This document shows positions 44,822 through 55,901 of a stretch of DNA of 64,000 nucleotides, in pieces. The translations under genes and the position numbers were made by a program. Source of the stretch: Klebsormidium nitens (taxonomy: Eukaryota > Streptophyta > Klebsormidiophyceae > Klebsormidiales > Klebsormidiaceae); assembly GCA_000708835.1 (NCBI GenBank), contig DF237310.1:1-64000 (forward strand). The letters are read 5' to 3'. The notes under the pieces were generated by a model, which saw only the letters and a program-made list of their open reading frames with translations, did not search any database and was not told the DNA's origin. Position 1 is the stretch's first letter. Each line of letters begins with the position of its first letter.

Positions 44822-45481
44822 GTTCCAGGAAGTTTGTTTGTTGAACAAAGACAACCTTAGGGCACCATCTGGGACTTGAATGACTAGGAAGGCTACTCTA
44901 GCCTCAAACCAAGTCTATCCTCATGTTTCTAGTAACTGCGCGCTTTCAGAGAGAGAAGTATGGAGTTATCAGGCAGGATTGATTGCAGTGGTGCGCCTTC
45001 GAACAAAACCCTCGCGTACCAGAGCGCTAGCTCCCTAGCAAGCCTCTGAACCTCCTGCTGAGCTGGATAGAGTTGTACTGCGTGATTGAACTCCTGCGAA
45101 AGCGCGCAGCCTCCAGCGTCTCAGCGAAGACGGCGACTCTGTATCAGACCGTAGTGTCAATCAATCAGCTTCAGATTGTAACGTAATGCGACTGACACAT
45201 AGCCGCGTGGCATAGCTCAAAGGCTTTGACGCACTTTGACGATCGGCAAGGAAGAAGGCTGCACGACTGAACAAACTTGATATTACAGCGCGCGCGGACG
45301 CACGCGACGGTTTGCAGTGGCTTAGAAGGCACCTGCTTATAGCGCAAGATACAGTAACAAGGGCTTCGAGATTGTGCGTAGAGAAGTCCGTCTGCCTTTG
45401 CAGCCTGTGGTGGAGTTTTTTGGTAAGTACACCTCTGAATAATGCTTGGCAGTTGAGTGGTGTTCAGATTGCCAAAGAAGC

Positions 45482-46150
45482 ATGGAGAAGCTACCCGAGG
45501 CAGTGGAGTCCATGACGCTTGGCTCTTCCGGAGACATGTTCGATGAGGACGAGCCCGAACTCGAAGATTTAATGCCTTTCTACTTGTCTGCGGAACCTCT
45601 GCTAGGCAAAGATTTGCTTCCTTTCAAGAGACGAGCGGAGGAGAGAGGCATCACGACTCCGGCTGCCTTTCTGCAAGACAAGGGGTTCCGAAAGGCGCTT
45701 GTGAAATTGGTCAGAACAAAAGCAGGCATCGATGGGACAGGAAGCCCCGAGAACCTTGAGGGTACGCGATGGTATGGGGAGTTCTTTGCGGATATTGTGG
45801 AGCCTGCATGCGACATTGATAAAACACTGGCCAAGTCCCTTGGGTATGAATCCGAACCAGAAGAATCTGAGCCAATTGACATGACTTTGGTGCCGCTCCC
45901 AGGCAAGGCCTTCCTTCCACTGAAGAGGAAAGCAGAGGAAAGACGCATCACCACCCCTAAGGCTCTCCTGCAAGACGAGGAGTTCCAGAAGGAGCTGTCG
46001 AAACTGGTCAGAGTTATGGTCACCATTGATGCCAGCAGCGATTTGGAGAATGCAGAAGGAGGGGAGTGGTACAGGGATTTTGTTCCTGAAGTTTTGGAGC
46101 CAGCTTGCGAGATGGACAAATCTCTCGCGAAGAAGTTCAACTGTTTCTAA
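45482..46150 (+). CDS. Unknown acidic protein made of two tandem repeats
   Basis: Single-exon frame of 222 residues from the ATG at 45482 (MEKLPEAVESM). I do not recognise the family. After an acidic start (DEDEPELEDL) come two copies of a module of about 85 residues. In the first, from about residue 43: LLGKDLLPFKRRAEERGITT, FLQDKGFRKALVKLVR, GTRWYGEFFADIVEPACDID. In the second, from about residue 135: PGKAFLPLKRKAEERRITT, LLQDEEFQKELSKLVR, GGEWYRDFVPEVLEPACEMD. The modules are mostly helical and about half identical. No signal peptide or membrane segment is seen. Homogeneous frame conservation between the repeats argues that it is a real protein. A DNA-level duplication of a single module would explain the layout. 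Confidence 0.7.
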   Translation: MEKLPEAVESMTLGSSGDMFDEDEPELEDLMPFYLSAEPLLGKDLLPFKRRAEERGITTPAAFLQDKGFRKALVKLVRTKAGIDGTGSPENLEGTRWYGEFFADIVEPACDIDKTLAKSLGYESEPEESEPIDMTLVPLPGKAFLPLKRKAEERRITTPKALLQDEEFQKELSKLVRVMVTIDASSDLENAEGGEWYRDFVPEVLEPACEMDKSLAKKFNCF

Positions 46151-48295
46151 AACGGTGCTAGCGGTGCCTCCGACCCCTTCAGGTAAGAATGAGTGAAAAA
46201 AGATTGATCGCCAACTTCTTACAGGAGTTGACCGGAGGGCTGCAGAGACTGCCATGGCTTGAGAGAGGTCAGAAAGAACCCGCTGACTTCTCGAGTTGTT
46301 CCTTAATGAAACTGATTGGCTTTTGTTTCATGTCGAACCAACCTGGAAAACTAATGATAAGAGCTGAGTGTGTCAAGTTGGTAAGAAACGAGTTCAGGTC
46401 TTCGTGGCACACCCGTTCAAGTTGACTCGTTTCCCGTCTGAAGACGAGGGATCGGAAACCTTCAATTTGCGATTGCTCAGGTTTGTAACTTGCTGGATGC
46501 TGTCTGTCCTTCGATGTCCTTGTCTGTTCTTCGATGTCCTTGCTGATGCATCTCGAGCTCAGAATAGACTTGAATGGCAATGCTTGAGATCTAAGCAGAT
46601 GAGAGAAACGGCCTGCGACTACATCGATCCGATGGCAGATTTAGGGTACTTGTCGCCATGTGGGATGTTTCTATTTCGAGAAAATCAGTCAGACGTTTTC
46701 TCTGCAAGAAGGCGTTTGGAGAAACGGCGGCAAAAGTCCCGGTGGAAGCAAATCTTGGCCAGTTCCCCTTCGTCAGACCCAATCCCATTCTCATGTCACC
46801 TCGCCTTCGCAACGAGCGCTTCTTCAGACCTTTCACGACTTGACGGGCATACTCTGAGGTGAATTTTCGACCGTTCGTGCAGGTTTTGCTCCCTTCGTGT
46901 CACGCAGGCCCGTTGCTGCAGAGGTCAGCGCTCTCTGGTCCAAGGCCCGGATCGCCTCTAGGTTTTGTCAGGTCCGAATTGGCAACGGCTGCTGTTGAGA
47001 TTAGGTTGCAGCGTCCGAAAGGTTCTTCTTACAGGTTAGAGGTCGAAAGGTCCTTCTCGCCCTTTGTATAGCCGTAGCCCGGAAGGGGTTGAACGGTGGT
47101 TTTGGATATAATTTTAAGGCTTGCTTGTAAATTGCTTCGCTGACCTGAAGCGTCTTCGGGTGTTACTTGGACTTCAAATCTGCGCCAATTGGATCCAGTT
47201 GCTTCCTTTTGCATCAGCTTCTCGATAGCTTTCTGCTATTTATCATGATCATAAGCAGTTGAATTGGCTCCTCATGCACTTCACGAAACTGAGCTACCTG
47301 CCCTGCAAAGCTTCAGAGCGCTAGGATCTGAATACTTAGACCCGGTTAGATCATCCTTTCCAGCAATTCCGTAACATATACCCGGGCGTACTACTCACAG
47401 AAGCGCTTACTCCACACATACCCTACTGCTGACTCATGGTCGTGCCTATCGCTTCAATTCAACGAAGTCTACCATAGAACGAAGCAGTGCAATCCTAGGC
47501 TTTCGTACATAAAAGTCCTCGTGAAATCCTCATCACACAGATTTACATGTACAAATGCAGCGACGATCACCTGCAGTCAGTTCATTGTATTCCTGTCAGA
47601 ACGGAAGGAAAGAGAACAGGGACTCCCGGCAGACTGCGTAGGACGCCCTTCAACTATAACCCCTTCGACGGTCAGAATCAGTGAATCCAGTCAACCCAGA
47701 CCGTCGATCCTAGGGGGTTATAGCTAGGAGGGGTCCCTTACGTCGGCTTGGGAGTCCACGTACGTTCTCCCTTCTTCCGTTCTGTCAATAAGAGTTCAGT
47801 GTCGTGCATATACGTGTGCATCTGGCACTCAAATCCATGTGCCTGCAACCGACCTCGGGATCAGCTGCATCGGTTCAGTAGCATGTGACGGTCCAATATT
47901 GGTTGGGAATGACTAGTAATGCGGCAATGTACACCATCCGTTCAAGATGGTCATTGGGTCATGCCTGAATAATCCACATGTGAAAAGCTAGCTTGAAAGT
48001 GAGCCTAGATTGAAATCAAGCTCAATCAGACCGATGTACATGCAACCTTTATACACCATCATGCACAAACATGATCTTCAACAACAAAAAAAGAAGAATA
48101 TCAAATTTTGACCACATCAAACGAGCACCCATCATGCCTACCTAATTTTCTCTCAAGTCAAGTTGTGTTTTTCCGAAATACTTTCTGCGACTTCCATAAG
48201 TGTGCTGTCGATTATTGCAGTAACAAAACAATCTGCCGCAAATGTGCAACAGCTTGACTTATTGCGTTGACTTGCGTCGACAAGAACTGCACTTA
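46151..48295. other. Convergent intergenic region with one MITE copy
   Basis: About 2.1 kb between two convergent genes. Short open frames near 46189-46425 and 46658-46843 start with ATG but have no recognisable domain; I regard them as 3' UTR or chance. The stretch includes the fold-back element at 47594-47787 and is AT-rich from about 47880 to 48250. Confidence 0.45.
47594..47787. mobile_element. Fold-back MITE-like element, copy B
   Basis: Terminal inverted repeats: TGTCAGAACGGAAGGAAAG at the left and, in reverse complement, TGACAGAACGGAAGAAGGG at the right. Internally AACCCCTTCGACGGTC and GACCGTCGATCCTAGGGGGT form an inner inverted pair, so the whole element can fold. Shared with copy A are the ends, GAGAACAGGGACTCCC, GACCGTCGATC, and AGGAGGGGTC followed by TCGGCT. 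Both copies are preceded by GTATT. No transposase is encoded. Confidence 0.8.
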
Positions 48296-51073
48296 TCAGT
48301 GCACCCACGTAGACCTCCCTTCCAAACCCAGCCCGTTCGCAGTAGGCAGCTTCCAACTGGACCGACATGCTTTGCCGCTAACCCCACGGCCCTTTACTCG
48401 GCTTGGCGTCCAGCCCAGCTCCTCTGCCCTTCCCGAGAACAGGTCGAAAACCCCCAAGCCAGCAACACATCCGGCTGCCGGCGCCTCCAAGTCGCCCTCC
48501 GCTTTCATCCTCTCCGCTCTCCTAACATCCGCGTGAACTCTTGCCGGCTGCTGCACTGCCGTCGCTCTGACGAAAGGCGTCCCTCCCCCTGGCGAACTTG
48601 CCGCCATTTGCCGCTGCGCTGCCGCTTTCTGCTGCAACCTGTACCGCTCCCCACGCGACCCAATCACCTGCCCCAGGATCGCCGCTAAAATCGTGAGCAC
48701 CATTGCCGTCTTGGGGATAAGCACCGCCTTCCTCAGCATCGCCACGAACGGAACCGCCGCGTGCACCGCCACGAACCACTCCGGCGAGAACTTCTCGACA
48801 TGCTCCCTCCACATCCCGAGAGGCACATTCACCGCTAGTGTGGAACCCCCCACCGCGAGCAGCTTCCATTCCAGGGGCTGGGGGCGCAACTGCCGGATGG
48901 GGGGGGTTTTGGAAAGGGCAACCCTGGCAGCAATGATGGGGGCGGGACAGCTGAGTTTGATGTTCTGGGGGTTGCGGAAGAGCTCGGTTGCTGCGGGGGC
49001 CAGTTCCATGATCACACGGTGCATCTTGGCGATGGGGCAGTTGCTTGTGCTGAGCCACTCCTTGGCATCCACCGGCTCTCCGTGGACGTGCTGCTGCAAG
49101 AGACGCACGGGAGGGGGGGTCAAGGGATGGAGAAAGGGATGCAGCAGCCAGTGGGTTACTTGCATTGGGCGAGCAAGATCGCTCAGGAGAGCGATTCTGA
49201 TGCAGGCCTTAAGAACATTAGTATTTGACTGCTCAAATACTCCTCATGCGGAAGCAAAAAGGCATTAAAGGCAGCAACTTCTTCATTCCCTAATCACAGA
49301 TTGAGGGGACAGCACACGGCGAGCGATGAGGTCATTGCACTGTATTGAAAGACAACGTCAGAGACACAAATGCCCGACGCTGGCAAAATCACTACTTTCA
49401 AGTTGACTCTAATATCCTTTAGACAACTTCCATCCGTGCATGCACAGCTCAAGCAAAACCACAGGAGCACGCGATGGTGCAAACAAGCAGAACGACGCAC
49501 CTGCGTAGGCGCTTCTGGCGCAGCAACTGCCTTCGCAGGCTTTGCTCTTGCCTTCGCTTGTTGAGGTTTTGGACCAATCCCAATCTCTGCTCTAGTCTTC
49601 AGAGTCTCTGACTGCGAAGCAGGCTCTCTACCACCAGTTGATGCCTCAAGGCGTCTGCTGCTCTTTGCTGGTTCCGGGCGACCAGATTTTGCTGGTTCTG
49701 GCTGTGTACGCTTATTTCTGGCAGCCATGAAACCATCCCAGCTGAAAGGGTTGGGAGCCTGCAAGGCGAGCCAACGAGAGGGTCATTGAGGTGGCACTTA
49801 CCATCAAAATGTACGTGCTCGGAAATATGCATCCAACACAGTCACAATACAGGATTTTACAATTCGTTAGTGCAAATAGCAACATGCCCCAAGTAGCATT
49901 CTGTGCACTTTAGGTATCGTACGGTCCACATCATTGAGGTAACATCCTGCTTGATCTTGAGGAGTCCTCGAGAACGAACGAGACTCAATGGACGATAGAC
50001 AAAGGTGTCCACAAGGTGTAAATCACTCACCCCTCCCCCAAAGGCAGAGATGCTGATTGTGGCTGCAGATGCGGCAAGTGGATGCTGAGCAGTCCGCGGA
50101 CCATCTAGGGCTTGTGTTCTAGGACACGCCCTATCTTTAGCCCTTGCTGGAGCCTCAGACTTGTCCAACTGCTCTGAGAACCTTGCCAACGGAACAACTC
50201 CCCCAGAACCATGGAACAATCTGCGATCAACAGAAAGACAAGCCACCAAGTCAAATGGAAGTCACAGTGCATGCCCTATGAATATTGAGCAAGATCCAAA
50301 TTGCTGAAGTGCTGAGAACCCCCACCTCCTGAGCATGTGACAAAATACAAGTTGATATCACGTCAATGAATCCCACCATGGCAAGATCAAGTGTGAAAAT
50401 GGCCTCATTCAGGAACCAGGCCAAGCAAACCAGGCCATGCAGACAAACCTGCGACAACATCACAGCGACATCCTTGCCACATGCCTTGCCACTTATGCCT
50501 CTTCTTGACTTCCGAGAGAAAAACTTAGGGCAAAGAACTTGCAGCTCTCTGCATCATACCTGCCTGCAACTTCTCTGCATCAAACCTGCCAATGGATTTG
50601 GCTGTCGAACCCTCCGAGGATGGTTCCTGGGCTTCAACCCTTTTATTGACATTGACGATGAGAAAGCCATCTAACGGCCCAAGATCACGAACCATGCTCA
50701 ATAATTTGGACCCATGACGCAAACAGCTTGTAGCTGCCGCAGCTCACGTCCTTCCAAAATCTCACCTTAGTGTTGACTCAAAATTTGGCTCGTCACAGAA
50801 GATGGGGCCCCGCTGCGCAGGGCACTGGCCTTGAGCCCTATCTTTGGTTGCCGAAGGTCCGCCGGGGGCCTTTGCAAGATCCACATTGGTGTCCTTCATG
50901 ATTGACCTAAGAAAAGGACACGCCTGCACCCCCATCGATATGACGTCCATCCCTTCTGCAGCTCCTTTGAGAAACTCCATCCCCAATTTAGCTTGGAGTC
51001 CAACTGGCAACTGCTGGTATGCCTTTCCTGTCTGGTCCCCAAGGAAAGCGTTCACAAGGGTGACGCCTCTACT
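48296..51073 (-). CDS. Plant protein of unknown function with hydrophobic core, 5' end unresolved
   Basis: Minus-strand exons 51073-50766, 50220-50031, 49758-49501 and 49093-48296 join in phase to 517 residues ending at a TGA. The first part contains AYQQLPVGLQAKLGMEFLKG and GVQACPFLRSIMKD. The middle is low-complexity, rich in Ala, Pro, Lys and Gln (KPQQAKARAKPAKAVAAPEA). The last exon carries the conserved part: LSCPAPIIAARVALSKT, LRPQPLEWKLLAVGG, NVPLGMWREHVEKFSPEWF, VAVHAAVPFVAMLRKAVLIP, then AMVLTILAAILGQVIGSRGE, which suggests two to three membrane segments. This block resembles an uncharacterised protein family I recall from plants, but I cannot name it. The proposed first exon begins after an in-frame stop at a weak acceptor (TTTCATAG), so at least one upstream exon with the start codon is missing, probably in 51.1-52.5 kb. 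Confidence 0.65.
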
Positions 51074-51472
51074 CTATGAAACCATTAACAAATTTGAAAA
51101 CGACCGGCTCCAACCTTCACTGCACTTTGCACCCCTTGCAAGCAACCTTGCTCTTGTCCCTGGACCTGGCTCCTGTGGACTGATGTCACTTTGAGAGAAA
51201 GGGAGGCGTTCGCAGGGAGAACAAGTTGAAGGGAACTCTGTGTCCCGGCCTGCCTACTACTAGGACAAAGGCCCAGGGCCAGGGTTGCTTCAGGTTGCTT
51301 CCTCCGAAACCAAGCATGTGATACTTGACTCAAGTCTTGAGCCTGCTTGAGCTGCAACTGGTCAATGACGCGTCCAATAGGGTTATGGCTAGTGTTACAT
51401 TCGAGACAGTCGAAAACTGAACCGAGGCAAATTTTGGGGTTAACAAACGAGAATGGAGATTTGCTGGCCCGT

Positions 51473-51756
51473 GGGAATCTCTAGAGGTTGCGGCGTGTTG
51501 TTGACATCAGCCCGATCAGGCGCGCAGGGATTCCCACAACTGGCAGCCTGGGGCGGACCTGGCTGGCCGGGAAAGGACCCTGGCTGGTGCCGAAGGCACC
51601 CCGCCAGCTCGGTAGCTGGTAAAATCGACAGGTCCGTAGGGCACTCAGCTGGCCGGTAGAGCCAACCGCCTACCACCCAGCTGGTACAACCGGGGGGCTG
51701 CCTGTGGCTGGCTGGCCGGGACGAAAGTCCATGGGAATCCCTGATCAGGCGTGCAG
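51473..51756. repeat. Compound GC-rich repeat block
   Basis: Direct repeats CTGGCTGGCCGGGA at 51559 and 51708 (149 bp apart) and GATCAGGCG(C/T)GCAG at 51514 and 51743 (229 bp apart) lie with several further CTGGCCGG and GCTGGT strings. A GGGAATC motif occurs in both orientations (51474, 51528-51536, 51733). The base composition is richer than the flanks. It could be a small non-autonomous element in the presumed promoter between the two divergent genes, but the ends are not clear. Confidence 0.45.
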
Positions 51757-52585
51757 TTTGAGATCGTGAATTAATTTGACCAGTATTTATTAGGTCTTAG
51801 AATCATGCTTGGGGTCAGCGCGAAAATGGGAGAAGCAATCGACGGTTCAGACCACGGGTTTTTGCCACATGGTACTAGAACATGTTAAATGAACGGCTTT
51901 GAATGCAGGTTCGTGTACCCTAGAATCAAAGAGGTGTTCTGAAATGCCAGGCCCTATTGACGACCACTGCTTGCATCATGCAGTTGCATATGCAGTGCTG
52001 AGATGCACTCGAGATCTTGATTCAAGAGTCTTCTAGAAAACCTCGGGGCAGGGGGATCGCCCCGCTACCGCGGCGTATACCGCCTCGTAGGACTGCGGCC
52101 GGATCACATGCACAACATGCAGAATGGTGCTGACTCCTGAGAATCCAAGTGAGCTAGGTAGCTGGAGATGCCGCGCCGATCGAGGGAGTCATGAGCTGCT
52201 GGCAGTTCCTGCAATGCTGTGATCTTTTCGCCTTGAAAGTCAAGCTGACGGATTGATGAGACAGTCGCCCCTTCCATCATCTTGCTTTTCGTGAAGCTCA
52301 GCTGAATATTGCTGCAGTTTGGACTGAAGAAGCTCGTTCCTCAAAGAGTCCCCAACAAGAGAGGAGACTTCTCTTACTTTTGCTTGGCGTCTGCGCAATT
52401 GAGTCTTAGTTGCACGGATCGATAGCACAGTCGATGTTTAGCAGCATCTCTGAAGTCAGAGCCCTGATCGCACCTCTGATCGTGCAAACAGGCTTGCACT
52501 GATAGCAGCACCGTCAAGATCAAAGTTACAACTCCAACTTGGTTGTGAAAAGGAGGTTGCTTTGCAGTGTCAAATTTCTGCAACA

Positions 52586-55500
52586 ATGAAGGCGGTGGTT
52601 ATCACCAAGGCTGGCGGGCCGGAGGTTCTGCAATTGCAGGATGTGCCGGCCCCTGAGCTGAAGTCCAACGAAGTGATGATCAAGGTCAAGGCAGCGGGAA
52701 TCAACGGGGCAGACAAAATGCAGAGGCACGGGCAGTACCCCGTCCCACCAGGTGGGGGGGATCTCTTTTATTTCTGATTCAAGCTGGAAAGGTTACTTTC
52801 GTTCTTGGATACTTTTTGAGAGGAGTTTTTGGAAAACCACCCGGTGTTTGAGGGAGGATTTTTGGTTCAAAGGGAGGCTACTTTTGTATAAGAAGGCTAT
52901 TCAGTCCAAAAAAAGGCGTCAGCTTGGTTTTTCGCAGACCATGTTGGGTTTGATATCAATGATCATCAATCTCAGTTATTTGGCAGTCAATGCTGCTCTT
53001 GCACCTTTGCCCCTCACTGGAAGAGCTTCAGTTCCTTTGAGTGTACGCCTTTGCTTAAGTCTCCTAAGGCCCTAATGACTGCTTCTATCGCTGATTGATA
53101 GACACAGCAGTAGTGCACTCGTATGAACGGGGCTAGCAAGTGCAAGCAATGTGCTGCTTTCTTCTCTTAGCTCCATGCATTGCCCCCCCCAGACTTTGAC
53201 TGGCCTCTTGAATTACTGGCTCAACAGTAAATTGTGTTTCTATAGGGTGTGCCCTTCCATACAGGTGGGTCTCTTTACCCCGGGCTTGAGGTCAGTGGGA
53301 CAATTGAGGAGGTGGGCAAGGAAGTCAAGGGGTGGAAGGCAGGCGATGAGGTGTGCGCACTCCTGGTGGGGGGTGGGTATGCTGAGCGAGTCAACGTTCC
53401 TGCGGGACAGGTGAGAAAGGTTTACTCGCAAACATCGCAGAGATCACTCCACAAAGGTCTGAAAAGTGTGCATTGTTTGGGGTTAAGTCTTGACTACCAA
53501 ATGATTCATCTGCTTCTTCTGCGAAGAGACTGGCTGACTTGTTGAATTGGTTTCACCTCATCAAGACGCATGCATGCGTCCTGGTATGGGCGTTCTGGTT
53601 GCCTGTTCTTAGAAGCAGGTTGCAAATTGTTGTCCGGATGCCCATCCCATTCGAGCATCTGGTCACCAGAGTGACAAAGGATTTCGAACTGCTCGCAGCT
53701 ACTCCCCATCCCAAAGGGCGTCTCTCTGGTTGACGCCACAGGCCTGCCGGAGGTCTCGTGCACTGTGTGGAGCGTTGTGTTTATGGCGGCGAAGTTACAG
53801 GAAGGCGAGAACTTCCTTATTCATGGTGAGCACGTTCCAATATCTGTCCCCATGTGCATCATTGGAAGTTTCCATGGCCGTTCTAGGCCTTTTCCTGTCA
53901 TTCTCTTTTCGATCCTGTGTGCGCGATGAATAATTATCGTCCGCTGTCTCATCAAAGACCTTTATCTGAGTTGCTCCAAATGGGTAATCTGGTGGAGTTT
54001 GGGCCTTCTTTCGTGGGGACAGTAATAAATAAACATCCCCTTCGGTTGGTTGTGCAGGGGGTTCCAGCGGCGTCGGGACGTTTGCCATTCAGATGGCCAA
54101 ATACAAGGGGGCCAAAGTGCTCGTGACGGCAGGCAAGTTTCTAACACGAGGCTCTCTTGAAACTTTGCGATTTTAGCATAGCACATGGACGTTTCTGAAC
54201 GAGAATGTTACAGGGCGCACTTTGCAGAGGGAGTGGTTTCGTGACGTGGGCCTGACTTAATTTTGATACCCAGCGTCCCGAGTTTCGGAGGTACATCAAC
54301 AGATTTAAATGGTTCAAAACACGAATTACGTTCATAACTCGGAGTCGCGTTCAGCTCCAAACTTGGTGTACTTTGCCCGTTTTGTCTTTACCCTTCTTTC
54401 TGTCTTTCCTAGTTCTTCTCATCTCGCTCTTTGATAGACCCCTGATACCTTGCCTCTTGTAAAGACCGCTTAGCTGATGTTTCTGGACTTGTCTTGACTA
54501 TCTTGCGCATTTCACGATTAATCAGCAACCCGTATGTCGTTGCAGAAAACCGGTTTTTAGGTCAGCCGGACACTTGCTGACGTCGTTCAGGGTCTAGGAG
54601 TACTCTTGACGTCACTCCTGCTTTGGTTTTCGGGTGGGATCTCGTTGACAACCTGCGCTGCACGCCGCTTTTTGTCACCCTGACGTCACACTGCCGTCAC
54701 GCAGGCTCGGACGAGAAGCTCCAGGCGTGCAAGGAGCTGGGTGCTGACGTGGCCATCAACTACAAGTCGGAGGACTGGGTGGCCCGGGTGAAGCACGAGA
54801 CCGGCGGGAAGGGCGCTGACGTCATCCTGGACGTCATGGGCGCGCCTTACCTGAGCAAGAACACGGAGAGCCTGGCGCCCGACGGGCGGCTCATCGTTCT
54901 GGGGCTGCAGGGAGGCGCGGTGAGTGTTCTTGGCTGGACAAGGGTTTGCCAAAACTGAACTTTTGGTGCGATCGTGTTTGGTCAAGAAGCCAAAGGAACA
55001 GCTTGAGCACAAGCATGAGCGCCCGGTAAGAGGACGAGTTGCCGGACACCATCCAGTGACTATGACCAACCGATGAGTGTTGACCGGTGACTGAAGATCG
55101 AGGACCTCTGTGTGCGGATCACTGTGAATTCGCTGAGTGTAACTGTGCTTCTTGCTTGAAATGGTGCTTACTCGCCAGGTGACTTGTGACTACGCGAGTC
55201 GACTTGCATTTCCGATAGACAAAGTAAAAGTGAGAAGGAGTTTTGCGTTACGTCTGGGTCTTGATGCCGTCCTGTGCTGATGATTTTTCTGCTCTCAAAA
55301 GTTTTGCGCCAAGAATTGTCTCGTTGGGCGTGGCTTCAGCAGACTTGATCAAATGTACGCTGTCGTTTCAGGGCGTACGATGTTCAATCTTCAAGCTGTC
55401 CGGGTCCATCAAGTACTTCTTTTTTCATTCAAGTCAAAGACACCCTGCTTGGTCTAGGATAAATTTTTTAGTCATTGTACGCCGCCGTTATCTCTAGTTC

Positions 55501-55901
55501 CTTCCACAAATATCCGGTCTTGTCCCTCCATTGTTCTCGTCTCCCCATGCAAGTTGCTAGTTCATTTTTCAGGAGGTTGCCGTCAGGTTTGAGGATTGCT
55601 CTCTATCGGCCACTAACTTGTTCCTTGTTCCTGGCCCTCTCTCCACTCACAGACCGGAGAGATCAACCTGGGCGCCCTGCTCGCCAAGCGTGCGACCATT
55701 TTCGTGCTCGCTCTCCGCTCGCGCCCGCTCGAGCAGAAGGCGCACATTGTGGAAGAAGTCCGCCGGAATGTGTGGCCAGCAATCGAGGCTGGGAAAGTGA
55801 AGCCAGTCATTGATAGGACGTTCGAGCTGAAAGACGTGGTCAAGGCGCACGAGTGGGTCGACAGCAGCGGGCATATTGGGAAGGTGCTGCTGCTGGTCTA
55901 G
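52586..55901 (+). CDS. NADPH quinone oxidoreductase, zeta-crystallin/PIG3-like, 6 exons
   Basis: Zinc-free medium-chain reductase expected to reduce quinones with NADPH, probably cytosolic. Exons: 52586-52751, 53265-53410, 53699-53825, 54058-54132, 54705-54919, 55653-55901; 325 residues, the usual family length. The start is the ATG at 52586 (MKAVVITKAGGPEVL). Motifs in order: AAGINGADKMQRHGQYP and LYPGLEVSGTIEEVG (catalytic GroES-like domain), GDEVCALLVGGGYAE, LPEVSCTVWSVVF, the nucleotide-binding GGSSGVGTFAIQMAK, GSDEKLQACKELGADVAINY, GADVILDVMGAPYL, LGLQGG, and the C-terminus GHIGKVLLLV. Zinc-binding cysteines are absent, as expected. Intron 4 uses a GC donor (CAG|GCAAGT). Introns are otherwise GT-AG. 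Identity with the family is evident along the whole length. Confidence 0.95.
54131..54138 (+). other. Non-canonical GC splice donor
   Basis: Exon 4 of the quinone oxidoreductase ends at 54132 and the intron starts GCAAGT. The preceding bases CAG and the following AAGT are the strict context known for GC-AG introns. Splicing to the acceptor at 54704 keeps the phase and joins LVTA to GSDEKL, exactly as in the protein family. No GT at this point would do so. Confidence 0.85.

Noticed and set aside
52240-52428. Minus-strand frame as the missing first exon of the unknown plant protein
   Set aside because: It has a plausible donor (GTAAGAG) but no ATG at its start, and I could not connect it in phase with the exon at 51073, so it is left out.
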